A stretch of DNA of 64,000 nucleotides from Eupeodes corollae (Eukaryota; Arthropoda; Insecta; Diptera; Syrphidae). The stretch is from contig NC_079147.1 in NCBI RefSeq assembly GCF_945859685.1, forward strand, positions 67,920,946 through 67,984,945. Reading direction: 5' to 3'. Within the stretch, counting starts at the first letter, position 1. Every line of letters begins with the position of its first letter. Position numbers and translations under genes: made by a program. The notes beneath the pieces are model-generated. The model was not told the DNA's origin. It ran no database searches and saw nothing but the letters and a program-made list of their open reading frames with translations. Shown here piece after piece: positions 35,501-46,240 of the stretch.

Positions 35501-37412
35501 TTGATAAATTTTGTACGGCTTTAAATTAAAAGAAGCATTTTTATAAATAATGAAAAAAAATATTATACTGTCTAGTTTAAGATAAAACGTATATTGATTT
35601 CATCACCGTCCTCAAGGTGTTCTCTACTCTGTTATCAGTGTGGTGATTTTAATGTAGCCAGAAGTGCAAGAAGGCTTTTGACCAAAATGGTAGGCTCACC
35701 CTTAGGTCAATTTGAAGGAAAACTGAATATGTTGTCATCCATCATATTCTATAATGTAGGTTATTGTTGGTGTTTGATAGGAGGACACTCGTAGGTATTT
35801 GTCAAGTCCAAGCGATGCTATGTATATTTGCTCCTCAATAAATTATTGGTCCTCAGGTATTTCTTATACTGAAATCATATTTGCACTATGATGTGCATAA
35901 TATTATAGATAATCTATCTAGAGGGTGACTACGTCTCAGGCAATAACCATCTTTGGAAAATGTGACTTGTACTTCCTCTAGGACGTCATCTTATGGCTAA
36001 TGACTGCAGCATGCAAAATAACTAAGTACACAACACCCCGCTAAAGATAAACCTTTTATTATCTGATAAAATCCCTCGAAAATTGGAATGTTCTCAAAAC
36101 AAGCTTGACAGATTTAGGTAAAATTTACTTTATTTAGTTTTTCCTAACTTGGTTTCTTTAACTAAAAGGAAAATAGTTTTATAATACTCCATAAATGACC
36201 TTTTATAAAACCGCTATTTTGAAAGGCTCTTTTTTAGTCTTAATAATATTTTATAATCGAAAATATTTATTTTCTTTTTTGATTCTTAAAAAAAATAATT
36301 TGTATTCGATATTTCAAAAACTAGTTAACATTTTGAAACGAAATTCAAATCTAAAACGAAGATTTTCTTTATCCAAAAACATTTCTATAAAAAGCATCAA
36401 AAAATGTGATGCATAAGAAAATAATCTAGAATACAAATTTATTACGATTTTTAATTAAAAAAAATTCAAACTGATAAAAGTTTTTAAGCGAAACTAAATC
36501 TCATTTAAATTTTTTAAAATACAAATCTTAAAACAGCGGTTTTATTTTTGAACGGAATTTTTTTATGCAGGAGGAAGTTCTTGTTCCCTTAATATGTACA
36601 CTATTTTATAATAATTCTGCTTTAGGGACAAATCGAGCTGTCAAAATAAATGTTTCAATTCACTTACAAGACTTGTATGCACCAATTGTGTGAAAAAAGT
36701 AAACTTTTTATCACTTAGGCCTTTTTTTAAGTTTAATGGGGTTCTTCAGCATCAATTAATTGAGTGTACGCAATTTCATGAAATAAATTATGCAAAAAAA
36801 TCAGAATTTTTAATTTGTATTTCTGTAATTATTTGGAAAATACAAAATTAAATGCATTTTCTCTAAACTTAAATTTTAAATCTAAAATCTTCAAGTTTTG
36901 AGAATAAAAAAAAAGGGAGTTTCACAAGCAACATTTGTCTTTTAATTTTATTGCAAGGTCACAAAACTAATTAAGTATTTTGTCAGCGAATATTGATAGT
37001 GTGCCGTAGGGTTGCATTGTAAGGCCTATATTAGTTTAAAGTTTACTGTTGTCTTTGAAATTTAAATGTATGCACACTAAAATAATCCGCTCAACTTTGT
37101 AATATTAGCTAAGTATTGTCTATCTTTAATTTTTTTTAAACGATTGCCAATAGAAGTAAGATAAAACTAATTAAAATGAAATAAAATATAAAAGAAAATA
37201 TACCCTTTAAATGTGTTATTTTTGAAATTCAAGTTGTTTACTTTACAAAAAATTTAATAGTATATTAAAATTTTTTTCGGCTATGCTAACAAATAATATC
37301 TTGAAAAAAATTATGTGAAGCACAGTATACAATTTTTCTGAACGTAACACAATACTTCATTTGTTTTGTAAACGGTGATTTTTTAAGAGCTTGAAAACTT
37401 TAAAAAAAAAAA
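32513..37412. other. Long AT-rich region, no supported gene
   Basis: About 4.9 kb without recognisable transposon or gene. A nested hairpin region lies at 33443-33506. Bases about 34150-35250 are less AT-rich, contain cgttgcgtcgttgtcgtcgt and several open frames on both strands that overlap each other, and show no repeat similarity; this may be a regulatory island. The 36195-36416 open frame is compositionally biased and unsupported. The stretch ends at the assembly gap. Confidence 0.5.
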
Positions 37413-37612
37413 NNNNNNNNNNNNNNNNNNNNNNNNNNNNNNNNNNNNNNNNNNNNNNNNNNNNNNNNNNNNNNNNNNNNNNNNNNNNNNNNNNNNNNNN
37501 NNNNNNNNNNNNNNNNNNNNNNNNNNNNNNNNNNNNNNNNNNNNNNNNNNNNNNNNNNNNNNNNNNNNNNNNNNNNNNNNNNNNNNNNNNNNNNNNNNNN
37601 NNNNNNNNNNNN
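37413..37612. other. Assembly gap, 200 N
   Basis: A run of exactly 200 N, the usual placeholder for a gap of unknown size. Sequence on the right belongs to retrotransposon B2, so the missing piece probably includes its 5' end. Continuity and distance across the gap are not known. Confidence 0.98.
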
Positions 37613-37719
37613 AAGCTGCTACAATGTTTTTCGAAAAGACAGATGTGTTTTACTTGCAATTCTTTCATCTTTTTCTTGCATCCAGCTGTTCTCACATTCA
37701 TCAACATCCAGTGTTCCCA

Positions 37720-38640
37720 TTTTATACGGTATTGTCAAATTGTTGTCAAAATTAACTTTAATCAATTTTGCAAAATAATATTAATTGTTAGCTACATTCC
37801 ACCTAAAAGCTCTTTAGAATTATACAGATTACATATTAATAACTGTTTATTTTATCTATCTAATATTAAAGAGAATGAATATGTTATGATTCTAGGTGAC
37901 TTTAATTTGACAAATGTAGAATGGATTTACGATTTAGAAGACTGCAATCTGTTATCATTTAATGTTAGATTAGATTGTGAAACGGAAGTTATAGATTCTC
38001 TTTTGTGTTACAATCTAAAACAAATCAATTGTTATAAAAATGATTTAAATCGAATTTTAGATTTAATTTTTGTTGATGGTGAGTCTAAAACTTCCGTTAC
38101 TCAATCAATTTCTCCTATTGTTCCGAACACAATTCATCATAAGGCCTTATCTATTTGCTTTGAATACATAGAATACTTCAAAAACCAAGGTCAATAATAA
38201 TTTAAAGTATATTTATAATAAACCGAATTTTGATGGCATAACGAGTGATCTTCTAAACGTAAATTGGAATGCATGTCTTAATCGTTTGGATATTTCGGCT
38301 TCATACAAATTTTTTATAGATGCGGTTAATAAAGCAATTGATACTTTCGTTCCAAAAAAAACAACATAAGCAATACAAGCTTTATCGAAAGTCGGTTAAC
38401 AACCCCGTTTTAAGATTGCGTTACCTCGAGTTAGATAGAGAATTCATTGTTCTCAATAAATTTCTTTATAGTAATTATATATATTCGATGGAAATGGACT
38501 TAAAAAGAAATAGCAAGAGTTTCTGGTCTTTTATTAATAGTAAAAAGATAACTAACGGAATCCCTAAAACTATGCAATATTTGGGTATAACATACACTAA
38601 TATTCCATCTATTTGTAATGCTTTCACAGATTTTTTTTAA
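37720..38640 (+). pseudogene. B2 endonuclease and linker region
   Basis: The stretch IILIVSYIPPKSSLELYRL followed by VMILGDFNLTNVEW is the middle of an exonuclease-endonuclease-phosphatase fold nuclease; GDFN with a downstream W is a core motif. The domain normally ends with an SDHxxL motif that carries catalytic residues. Here the equivalent reads IHHKALSI, with the aspartate replaced by histidine, so nicking activity is probably lost. The linker at 38320-38640 (QYKLYRKSVNNPVLRLRYLE, then KSFWSFINSKK) leads to the RT in a different frame. The nuclease would nick target DNA to prime reverse transcription. Confidence 0.8.
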
Positions 38641-38751
38641 ATCAAATTATAGTAACTCATCTAAGCAATTTTCATCAGATTCAAATAGTTTTGAAAGTCA
38701 CATAAGTATTGGAGTTCTTCATATTGGTGTTACTGTTGTTTATAACGCACA

Positions 38752-40224
38752 ATGAACTGTGATAATAATACTGGTCCTGATGGAATTCCACCAGTTATTC
38801 TTAGAAGATGTGCTCCTGCTCTTTCTGTACCTTGGACAATTATGTTTAATAATTCTCTTTCCAAAGGTGAATTAGTTTCTTGCTGGAAAGAATCTTTTAT
38901 AACTCCGATTCACAAGTCAGGTTCAAAACAGGAAATATCAAACTATCGCCCGATTTGCAAACTATCAGCAATTCCAAAACTATTTGCAAAAAATAGTGTA
39001 CTACAAATTGTCATTTCTGTTGAAGGAAATCATTTCACCTCACCAACATGGTTTTTTTTGCAGGAAGGTCTACTTCAACTAATCTTGCTTTATTTTCTAA
39101 CTTTGTCCTTAATAAGCTTAAAGAAGGTTTTTAAACCCATGTAGTTTATACTGATTTTGCTAAAGCTTTCGATAGAGTTAATCACTCGATTATTCTTTTT
39201 AAACTAAAAAACTTAGGCTTTCGCTCTAGCTTATTACTTTGGGTTACCTCCTACCTAACAAATCGTTCTCAAAAGGTGCGCATAGATAATGTTAACTCTG
39301 TTTCAATTTCAGTTTCTTCAGGTGTACCACAAGGTAGCCATCTTGGCCCGCTGTTATTTTTAATTTTCATTAATGATATGCCTATTATTTTTAAAAATTC
39401 ATTTTGTCTTCTTTTTGCTAACGATTTGAAGATTTATAAATGCGTCAAGTCTTCTATGTATTGTTGTCTTCTCCAAACTGATATAGATCAGTTGGTTAGT
39501 TGGTGCACAATAAATGATTTAAGTCTGAATGTTGCTAAATGTCAGTGGTTTACCTTCAGTCGTAATTCCAACCCGATTTTGTTTCAATACAAAATAGGTG
39601 TCAAGAATTTAGAAAGGGTTTTTGAAAAGAAGGATCTTTTGATCCTATTCGACCCAAAAATGAATTTTAGGAAACATACAGAATACATCGTCGCAAAATC
39701 TAACTCAATGCTAGGCTTTATAAAACGTAATTCTACTAGTTTCACTGATCCCTATGTCAGATCCATCTTAGAATATGGGTGTGTTATATGGAATCCATAT
39801 TACGACATTCATTCTAAAAGAATTGAAAATGTGCAAAAAAAAGTTCACCAGATTCGTTGTTTGGAAACTCGGCTGCAACACTGATCTGACATCTTATAAA
39901 ACAAGATGCCAACTTATTGGTCTCCAATTCCTTGAAAACCGTAGGAAAATGTATGCAGTAATGTTTATTAGTGATATTTTGTCTTACCGTATTAACTGTT
40001 CTTTTCTTCTGTCTTTAATAAATTTGTATGCTCCTAGTGGTCACTCAAGAAATAGATTTTTATTTTTTGTAAAAGATCATACAACCAATTATGGTTTTAA
40101 TGAACCTATGACTCGTTGTGTCAGAGAAACAAATGGTTTATCTGATGTTATAAATTTTGATTTTTACTCTAGTCGATACGTTCTTAAATCAAGTCTTAAT
40201 CTTTATTTCCTAATTAATTTTTAA
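38752..40224 (+). pseudogene. B2 reverse transcriptase with FADD changed to FAND
   Basis: At 38752-39144 lie NTGPDGIPPVILRRCAPAL, then SFITPIHKSGSKQEISNYRP, the RT entry motifs. After a frameshift, VYTDFAKAFDRVNH at about 39140-39185 carries the first catalytic aspartate. At 39276-39884 come SGVPQGSHLGPLLFLIFIND and LLFANDLKIYK. The canonical FADD box is FAND, one G-to-A change that removes a metal-binding aspartate. The thumb (PYVRSILEYGCVIWNPYY) and a C-terminus at 39775-40224 in the next frame (SYKTRCQLIGLQFLENRR) follow. The element is dead through frameshifts plus this active-site change. Confidence 0.85.
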
Positions 40225-40530
40225 CTCATTGGTTACCTTTTACTTATTGTATTTAAAAAAAATATTACTTTGCTTTATATTCAGTAGTCTATAAGATGTA
40301 TTGTCTAATTGATGAAATAAATAAATAATAAATAAATAATAATAAATAAAATAAAATGAGGACTACAGCAAAAAGTCTCAAAGAAACATTTTTTATCTTG
40401 AAAGCAGCTTTTTTCTTTTTTCATTTGCTATCTCTTCCTTTCTTTCTCTTTCTCTGATACTTTATTATATTCTCTTTCTTTTTGTTTTTTATTTACAATA
40501 TCTATTTTCTATGTTGATATACCTTCATTT

Positions 40531-40692
40531 AGGACAAAATGAGGTTCAAAAAATATGCCTAGAAAAACGGAAAGATTCATGTAGGATGAAATGAGGACGA
40601 TGAAAAATCGTTGAGGATGATATGAGGCTTATTTTTCTGTATGTAGGAGCAAATGAGGAGAAAAGATCTTTTTAAGGATTAAATATGGCCAA
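40531..40692 (+). repeat. Degenerate ~31-bp minisatellite with AGGA-AAATGAGG core
   Basis: The words aggacaaaatgagg, aggatgaaatgagg, aggatgatatgagg, aggagcaaatgagg and aggattaaatatgg begin at 40531, 40583, 40614, 40645 and 40675, so spacings are 52, 31, 31 and 30. The rest of each unit is poorly conserved. A related aaaatgaggac occurs at about 40353 beside the B2 tail. No coding or transposon function is evident. Confidence 0.55.
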
Positions 40693-40800
40693 AATTTCGA
40701 CTCGTGTATTCTTAAAAATGTTTGTGCTTATTCAGTTGAAGCAGAGTCTATCACAAGTCCTAAGATTTCTATCCTCTTCCTCTTTTGAATAAATTAATTT

Positions 40801-42125
40801 ACTTCCCATAAGAAGTAATTATAATCGATCCAATTTGTCGAATAGAAAATGTTGACATTTCTCGACGTTTCAAGGTCCTTACAATCAAAATAAAACATTT
40901 GGAGAGAGGTTTCTGTGCGTTCGTCTGAACGGCCGCAAATATTTTTCATCGTCCAAAGCTCAGTAATCAGTAAAGATATTGACTCCAAATACATTTTTTA
41001 TACAGATAACGATGCAGAAAGGATCCTCAAGAAATTAAGTGGGTGGTTTTTTTTACCATAATAGCAATTTAAAAAACAGGTGAGAATTTTGGTAAACCCT
41101 AAATATCTCACGAACCAATAACGCTAGAAACTAAGATTAAAAGATACCAAACAAGTATATTTTTTTGAAAAAAATCCAATTACCGCTTTTTACAAATCAA
41201 AAAACAAGAAAAAAATGTTAGGCAGCTCTTAAAATGTTACGAATACAAAATGAGTTTATTTACAAACCAGTTTTGTGCCACGAAAAATAAAGCTATAAAC
41301 ATCTGGTAAAATTTTAAGAAAATCGAATTCATACTTTTTTTTTTATAAAAAAATAAAAACCTAGAAAACAAAGTTGTTAAAAATTGAATTTCGACTCAAA
41401 TATTTTCTCAAAATTTTGAGATTATGGGTAATTTTACTTTATAGGAAACATTGTTTTCAACATTCTGAAAAATTTTAAGATAAATCGAATTGACAGTTTT
41501 TTTTACAAAAAATTAAAATCTAAACAAAAAAATTAATAAAACTTGATAAAAATTGATTTCGACTCCAATTTCTTTTCAAAACATGAGAATATTGACTTTA
41601 AACTTACTTTATCTTTTAAAATATATTGTTGTCAACACTCAGTAAAATTTTTGAGGAAAATCTAATTTTCAGTTTTTTTTTACAAACTATGTACATATGT
41701 ATAAAAACCTAACAAAAAAGCAATACTAAAACTTATTAAAAATTTTCTTACGACTCAAAAATGTTCTTAAAATTAAAAATATTGTCTTCAAACTCTTTTT
41801 ATTTCACAGAAAATATTGTTTTCGGTTCTCAATATCACGTGAACAATAGAAGACTTTAAATTAATTCCATTATTAAAATTTGTATTTGTTTAATTAAGAA
41901 ATTCTGATAAATGCTACTAAAATTGGTACAAATTAGTTCACGACTAAAAAATATCGTTAACAAAAAAGATTTTGAAATCAAACTATTGGATCATGTGCAA
42001 AATATTGTTATTAATTTTTTAGAATAATTCAAATGACAACTTTTTCAACAGAACAACTTTTAAGTAAGACAAATCGACAGACATAATACAAAGTTATCAG
42101 TGTGGGTCGCATCGTAGCCTCTTTT
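40801..42125 (+). repeat. Repeat R, copy 6, joined directly to repeat S
   Basis: The head acttcccataagaagtaatt is followed by the usual middle (cgtccaaagctcagtaatca). A chain of monomers follows, with cgaattcatacttttt, cgaattgacagttttt and ctaattttcagttttt words, fewer and more diverged than in R5. The tail tatcagtgtgggtcgcatcg ends at 42120-42125. Repeat S starts at the next base with tacttgcgag. The complement of the head gives an open frame ending NYFLWEVN, as in R5. Confidence 0.8.
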
Positions 42126-42790
42126 TACTTGCGAGTAAGTGGTAAGTTTTGCATTCGTGCAAAATTTCGAACTCGAGATTTTAATCAAACATAATGTTAC
42201 GATGGTAGAGGAGTCGAAAAAAGTGGGTCTCGCGATTCCGTCCGGTCTGTTTTGTCTGTCTGTCCACGCTCCTACAGCCTAAACCATTGGGTCGATTGAG
42301 TTCAAACTTGGAGTTAAGGTTTTGAGCAGATTCGCGTTAGTGGTTTATTTTTATTTTTTTTTTAAGATCAAAACTAACAGTATGGGGGCCATACAATTTT
42401 TTTGGTCAAAAAACGAACATTCGAATTTTCTCAAAAAAAAACCGATAGATTTTTTAAAATTTTCTTTAAAATTTTATATTTTAACTTGGCTTCTTTTAAT
42501 AAGAAAAACCGTTATTTCGTTTTTTAATTTTCTCAGCAACTTATGAACTGATTTCAATAAATGTTTTTTGAATAAGGTCTTATATTGCCTTATCTGATAA
42601 ACAAAAGTGAAATTTTTTATTAGTTGAATTTTTAAAAAAATATAGATTTTTTTTTCAAAATTCTATAACTCAAAAACGGTTCAACATTTTTTACGAAATT
42701 TGAATGTACAGCGAATATTTACAATCACTAAGCAACTGCATACCAAAAATATTTTTAATACAAAAATGAAAAATTTTATATATGAAAAAT
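42126..42790 (+). repeat. Repeat S, copy 2, left part
   Basis: It starts tacttgcgagtaagtgg and contains the perfect palindrome ttttgca-ttcg-tgcaaaa at 42147-42164. Then come tcgaactcgagattttaatc, ttacgatggtagaggagtcg, gattccgtccggtctgtttt and gtctgtctgtccacgctcct. The arrangement of a head hairpin followed by CG-rich cgtc/tgtc words parallels repeat R. The rest is AT-rich. Retrotransposon A2 interrupts it at about 42790; similarity to S copy 3 appears to resume at about 46240. No protein is encoded. Confidence 0.7.
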
Positions 42791-42866
42791 TATTTTTTTT
42801 TTTTATAATAAACACACACTCAAGGGGATATTACTACCCTTATTATGCAGATGCACAGTGTGAGCA

Positions 42867-44300
42867 CTAGGAAGAGGAGAGAGGGTTTAAAAGGAGATGT
42901 CGGTGCACATTGGTCTTGAATTCCTGAATATTGCAATGACTAGGAAAGACAGAGTGTGGTAAGGCATTCCACATTCGCGTAGTACGGCTAAAGAACGAAT
43001 CTCTGTATTTGACAGTACGACTGAAGTTGGGCTCGAAGGTATACTGATGAGCATTCCTAGAAGCGCGAGTATTACGGTTGAACTGTTTAAGGGGAGGAAT
43101 GCAGCTGGCTATTTCACTAGAGCATAAGCCGTTAAAATAACGGTAAAAAAGGGTCAGACAAGAGACCTTACGACGATGTTCAAGCGAAGTAAATGAACTT
43201 ATGATGATATTATCATCTATCAATTTAAATGCTCTACGTTCAATACTATCCAAGAGGCTTAAGTAAGTTGCAGGAGCACCAGCCCAGAGATGGGAGTTAT
43301 ACTCAAGCTTTGGACGTATGTAAGTCTTGTAGATAACAGCCAGATCAGAAGGGGTGAAAAATTTCTTGCATCGCCTAAGAAAACCTAAACACCTTGCGGC
43401 ATTTTTGGCGACATCGCGTAACTTCCATAAGAAGTGGTTGGTGACACACATACCGAGAATATCGAGGTGTTCAGTCTCATTGATGCAAGTGCCATCCATG
43501 GATAATGGCAATGGGGGTATGTCTCGCTTTAACGATACAAGACAGCATTGCGTTTTCGAAGCATTAAATTCCACGCGGTTTTTTAATCCCCATTGAACAA
43601 TGCTCTTTAGATCGGAATTTAATGAGCTTATCATATTTTGTCGTTGCAGTTCCACATCCGAAGAAGAGGGATGTGAGTCTGAAAACGAATATGAAAAGCT
43701 AAGAGTACTATCGTCAGCGAAACAATGTATTGGATTAGATGTTGCAGACAGAAGATCATTAATAAAAATGAGAAAGAGTGTTGGAGATAAAACAGAGCCC
43801 TGGGGCACACCAGCATTTATTTTATGGTTTTCAGACTTGAATCCATCCAATACTACTTGTATTGAACGATCCGAAAGGTAATTACTAATCCAATGAAACA
43901 GGGATTCATGAAAACCGAATGCACGCATTTTCGATAACAGAGCCTGATGCCAAACCCTATCAAATGCTTTTGAAATATCAAGTGCAATAATCTTACTTTC
44001 TCCAAAACGATGTAAAGATTTGCTCCACTGTTCGGTGAGATGAACCATGAGATCACCAGTGGACCTATTGCTACGAAAGCCGTATTGCCGGTCATGAAGA
44101 AGCTTTCGATTTTCAAGATATTTCTTGAGCTGATAATTAATCAGCGTTTCCATGACCTTGTAAAGAAGGGACGTAAGTGCAATGGGTCGGTAGTTAGAGG
44201 GTGAGGAAGATTCGCCTTTTTTGGGAATAGGTTGGACAAATGCCGTTTTCCATCCGCTCGGAACGAGACCAGAGGAGTAGACAGATGAAAAAGCTTACGC
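42867..44300 (-). pseudogene. A2 reverse transcriptase, main part
   Basis: The frame reads SGWKTAFVQPIPKKGES and SNYRPIALTSLLYKVMETL at about 44141-44300. From 44153 down it continues as 428 residues to a stop at 42867. Motifs in order are RQYGFRSNRSTGDLMVHLTE, IALDISKAFDRVWHQALLSK (first aspartate), NAGVPQGSVLSPTLFLIFIN and FADDSTLSFS (catalytic pair intact). Then come the thumb motif LDILGMCVTNHFLW, LGFLRRCKKFFTPSDLAVIY and a C-terminal IERRAFKLIDD. A one-base deletion near 44282 puts the upstream part in another frame; A1 has an extra C at that point. The enzyme would copy element RNA at the nicked target. The three A copies share this C-terminal region except A3. Confidence 0.88.
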
Positions 44301-45451
44301 AGTGGTTTTGCCAGCGTTGAAGAACACCTCTTCAGACCAATAGCGGGGATACCATCCGGACCAGCAGATTTATGTGTGTTTAGATCTCTTAGGACTCTTG
44401 CCACAGTACGAGTGCGAAAAAAGATTGGTCCCATAGAATCACTAACTCGCTCTAGTACAGGGGGAGTCATAACACTCACTGGCAGCGTAGAATTGGCGGT
44501 GAACTGCCTAGCAAAGAGATTAGCTTTCTCTAAAGAGCTAACAAAAGGAGTGTCATTGACAACGAGCGTAGGAACCGAAGAAGAGGAAGAATTCCTCATG
44601 TTTTTTACAAATGACCAAAAATTTTTACTGCCTTTGGGACATTGCAGTATTTTTTGCCGTAAATTTTGGTCATGTAAAAATTTGGTCCGTCGAATATGGG
44701 CGTTGCAGGCCTTCCTGGCTTGTTTGAACTCTTTCCGGCTTTCCTCAGTACGGTTGGCTTTATAGCAACGGAAACTAACCTCTTTGGCCCTAATAACCTC
44801 TTTACAGCTCGCATCAAACCAAGCGTTTACCTTGGGTCTGATACTTTTAACCCTGTTTGGTATAAAAGTTCTCATTCCCAGGAGAATTAAACTTGTGATC
44901 ATATCAGCGCTGGCGTCAACGTCACTATCGAGGAAGCATAGTGACCAGTTAAAGATCCTGAAGTAATTATTGAGACCGTCCCAGTTGGCTTTCTCGTATT
45001 GCCAAACGGTTCTCTTAGGAGCTCTTTCTTTAACTGAACAGTTTTGACACGAGAATTTTGGTGATATAACACAATGGTCAGATGTGCCTAGAGGAGATAG
45101 AACACTAACAGTGTACTTATCAGGGTCAAAGGTAAGAAACATGTCAAGAGTGTTTTCTGCTCGACCTTCAACGTCCAATATTCGGGTGGGCTCGTTGACA
45201 AGCTGAGTTAGGTGGTTCAACTCAGCGAAGATTTCTGCACACACTCCATCGGGTGTTGTCTGGCCTGAATGTTGAAGCCATGAAGAATTGTGTACATTGA
45301 AATCGCCCGTAACAACGATTTCAGTGCGAGGATAGGACGAAACAATTCTTTGGATGGAATCAGACAAAGCATCAAATTCACGAGAAGTTGATACTCTGTC
45401 TAAATTTGGGCTTCGATAAAGGAAGCAGTAGTGAATGATTTGCTTATTCAT
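44141..45451 (-). pseudogene. A2 endonuclease C-terminal part, linker and start of the RT
   Basis: The first ~130 residues are the second half of an exonuclease-endonuclease-phosphatase domain. CFLYRSPNLDRV is followed by EIVVTGDFNVHNSSWLQHSG, RAENTLDMFLT and LGTSDHCVISPKF, which contain the expected GDFN and SDH motifs. A basic linker (RKACNAHIRRTKFLHDQN) and a KNFWSFVKNMRNSSSSS segment lead to the RT entry motif LNTHKSAGPDGIPAI. The reading frame leaves the RT after LFHLS, where one base is missing, and the last residues are out of frame. The upstream junction at 45444-45451 is a second frameshift. Confidence 0.88.
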
Positions 45452-45746
45452 TTAAATTAAACCACATATAATTAAAAAAGGAATTGGTGCATAGACCATA
45501 TTGTGGTAAGAGCTGATAAGCAACATCATTCCTAATGTATATGGCGAGGCCATGGTGGGAAAAGAATAAAGGCACCAAGCTATACCCATGAATAAAAAAT
45601 TCAGCAGGATCGGAATCCTCACTTACTTGGGTCTCACTTAGTGCCAAAACAGCTGGCCTGTATGAAACAGTATGGCGGTATGCTAACAAAAAATTTGCCC
45701 TTAGCCCACGAATATTACAATAATCTACTCTGAATTGTCCAGTCAT
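45444..45746 (-). pseudogene. A2 endonuclease N-terminal part
   Basis: It starts MTGQFRVDYCNIRGLRANFL and continues with PAVLALSETQVSED and LAIYIRNDVAYQLL. These are the opening motifs of retrotransposon endonucleases: an asparagine in the first strand and the glutamate in SETQ. The start codon at 45746 is the likely start of the ORF, as the motif begins only nine residues later. It runs out of frame at FNLNE, where the remainder of the domain continues in the adjacent frame. Confidence 0.85.
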
Positions 45747-46240
45747 TGCAAAATAAAAAAATGTCTAAAACCAATACAGATAGAGATGAAAAATAAAATT
45801 CACTGAATTGAAACACAGAATAATTATCAATACCCTTCACTGCTAGTGTTATGCCTTAGCAGTGACGAGAACCGATCCGACCCTGTGATGCAAAACAGTA
45901 AATTCAATTCAAATAATCTGCTGAAACACAGATTAGCATATGCACCAATTCCAATTGTAATTGATACATAAACTAGGCTGTGCAACTGTGGAAGAACGGG
46001 AAAGTAAGGATGGGATGGTACTCACTGTGAAGTGCTGTGTTGAGTGGCTTATCATTTTTTGTTTTTGGTGTGTTTTTGTTGTTTTTTGAGTGGCGTAATT
46101 TTTTTGTTATTTTATTTGGGGGTTGCACTATTGTTTTTTTGTTGTTTTTTTTTTTTTGGAACCACTAATATTAATTTGTGTTTATTTATGTTATGGTAAA
46201 TTATTGTTATTTTTGTTTGATTATAGAACTGTTTGTGAAT

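Larger units (their letters stand above)
37613..40362 (+). mobile_element. Non-LTR retrotransposon B2, 5' end in the gap, 3' tail intact
   Basis: The element runs from the gap through endonuclease, linker and RT to a 3' tail of irregular aaataaat units at 40310-40362. Coding pieces in order are 37720-38197, 38320-38640, 38752-39144, 39160-39884 and 39775-40224, separated by frameshifts. Repeated-unit tails of this kind are known for several jockey- and I-type elements. The 480-base fragment in R2 is its 3' end and B1 is a related, older copy. Confidence 0.85.
42791..46240 (-). mobile_element. Non-LTR retrotransposon A2, nearly intact
   Basis: Minus-strand element of about 3.4 kb. The 3' end has a T-run on the + strand at about 42788-42802, representing the poly(A) tail. 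Coding pieces are 45444-45746 and 44141-45451 (endonuclease, linker, RT start) and 42867-44300 (rest of the RT). The 5' leader at 45750-46240 includes a small hairpin at 45838-45864. No gag-like ORF1 is seen upstream. All recognisable catalytic motifs are intact and only two frameshifts break the frame, so it is the youngest retrotransposon here. The exact 5' boundary is approximate. Confidence 0.85.

Noticed and set aside
36195..36416. 73-residue lysine- and asparagine-rich frame
   Set aside because: Composition follows the AT-rich background; no domain or start context.
8946..42125. R repeats as LTRs or as a CRISPR-like array
   Set aside because: Copies occur singly in both orientations, have no primer-binding site or gag-pol between them, and the monomers are contiguous and diverged rather than repeats with unique spacers.
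43354..43881. Plus-strand open frames of 80-93 residues
   Set aside because: They are antisense to the intact RT domain of retrotransposon A2.
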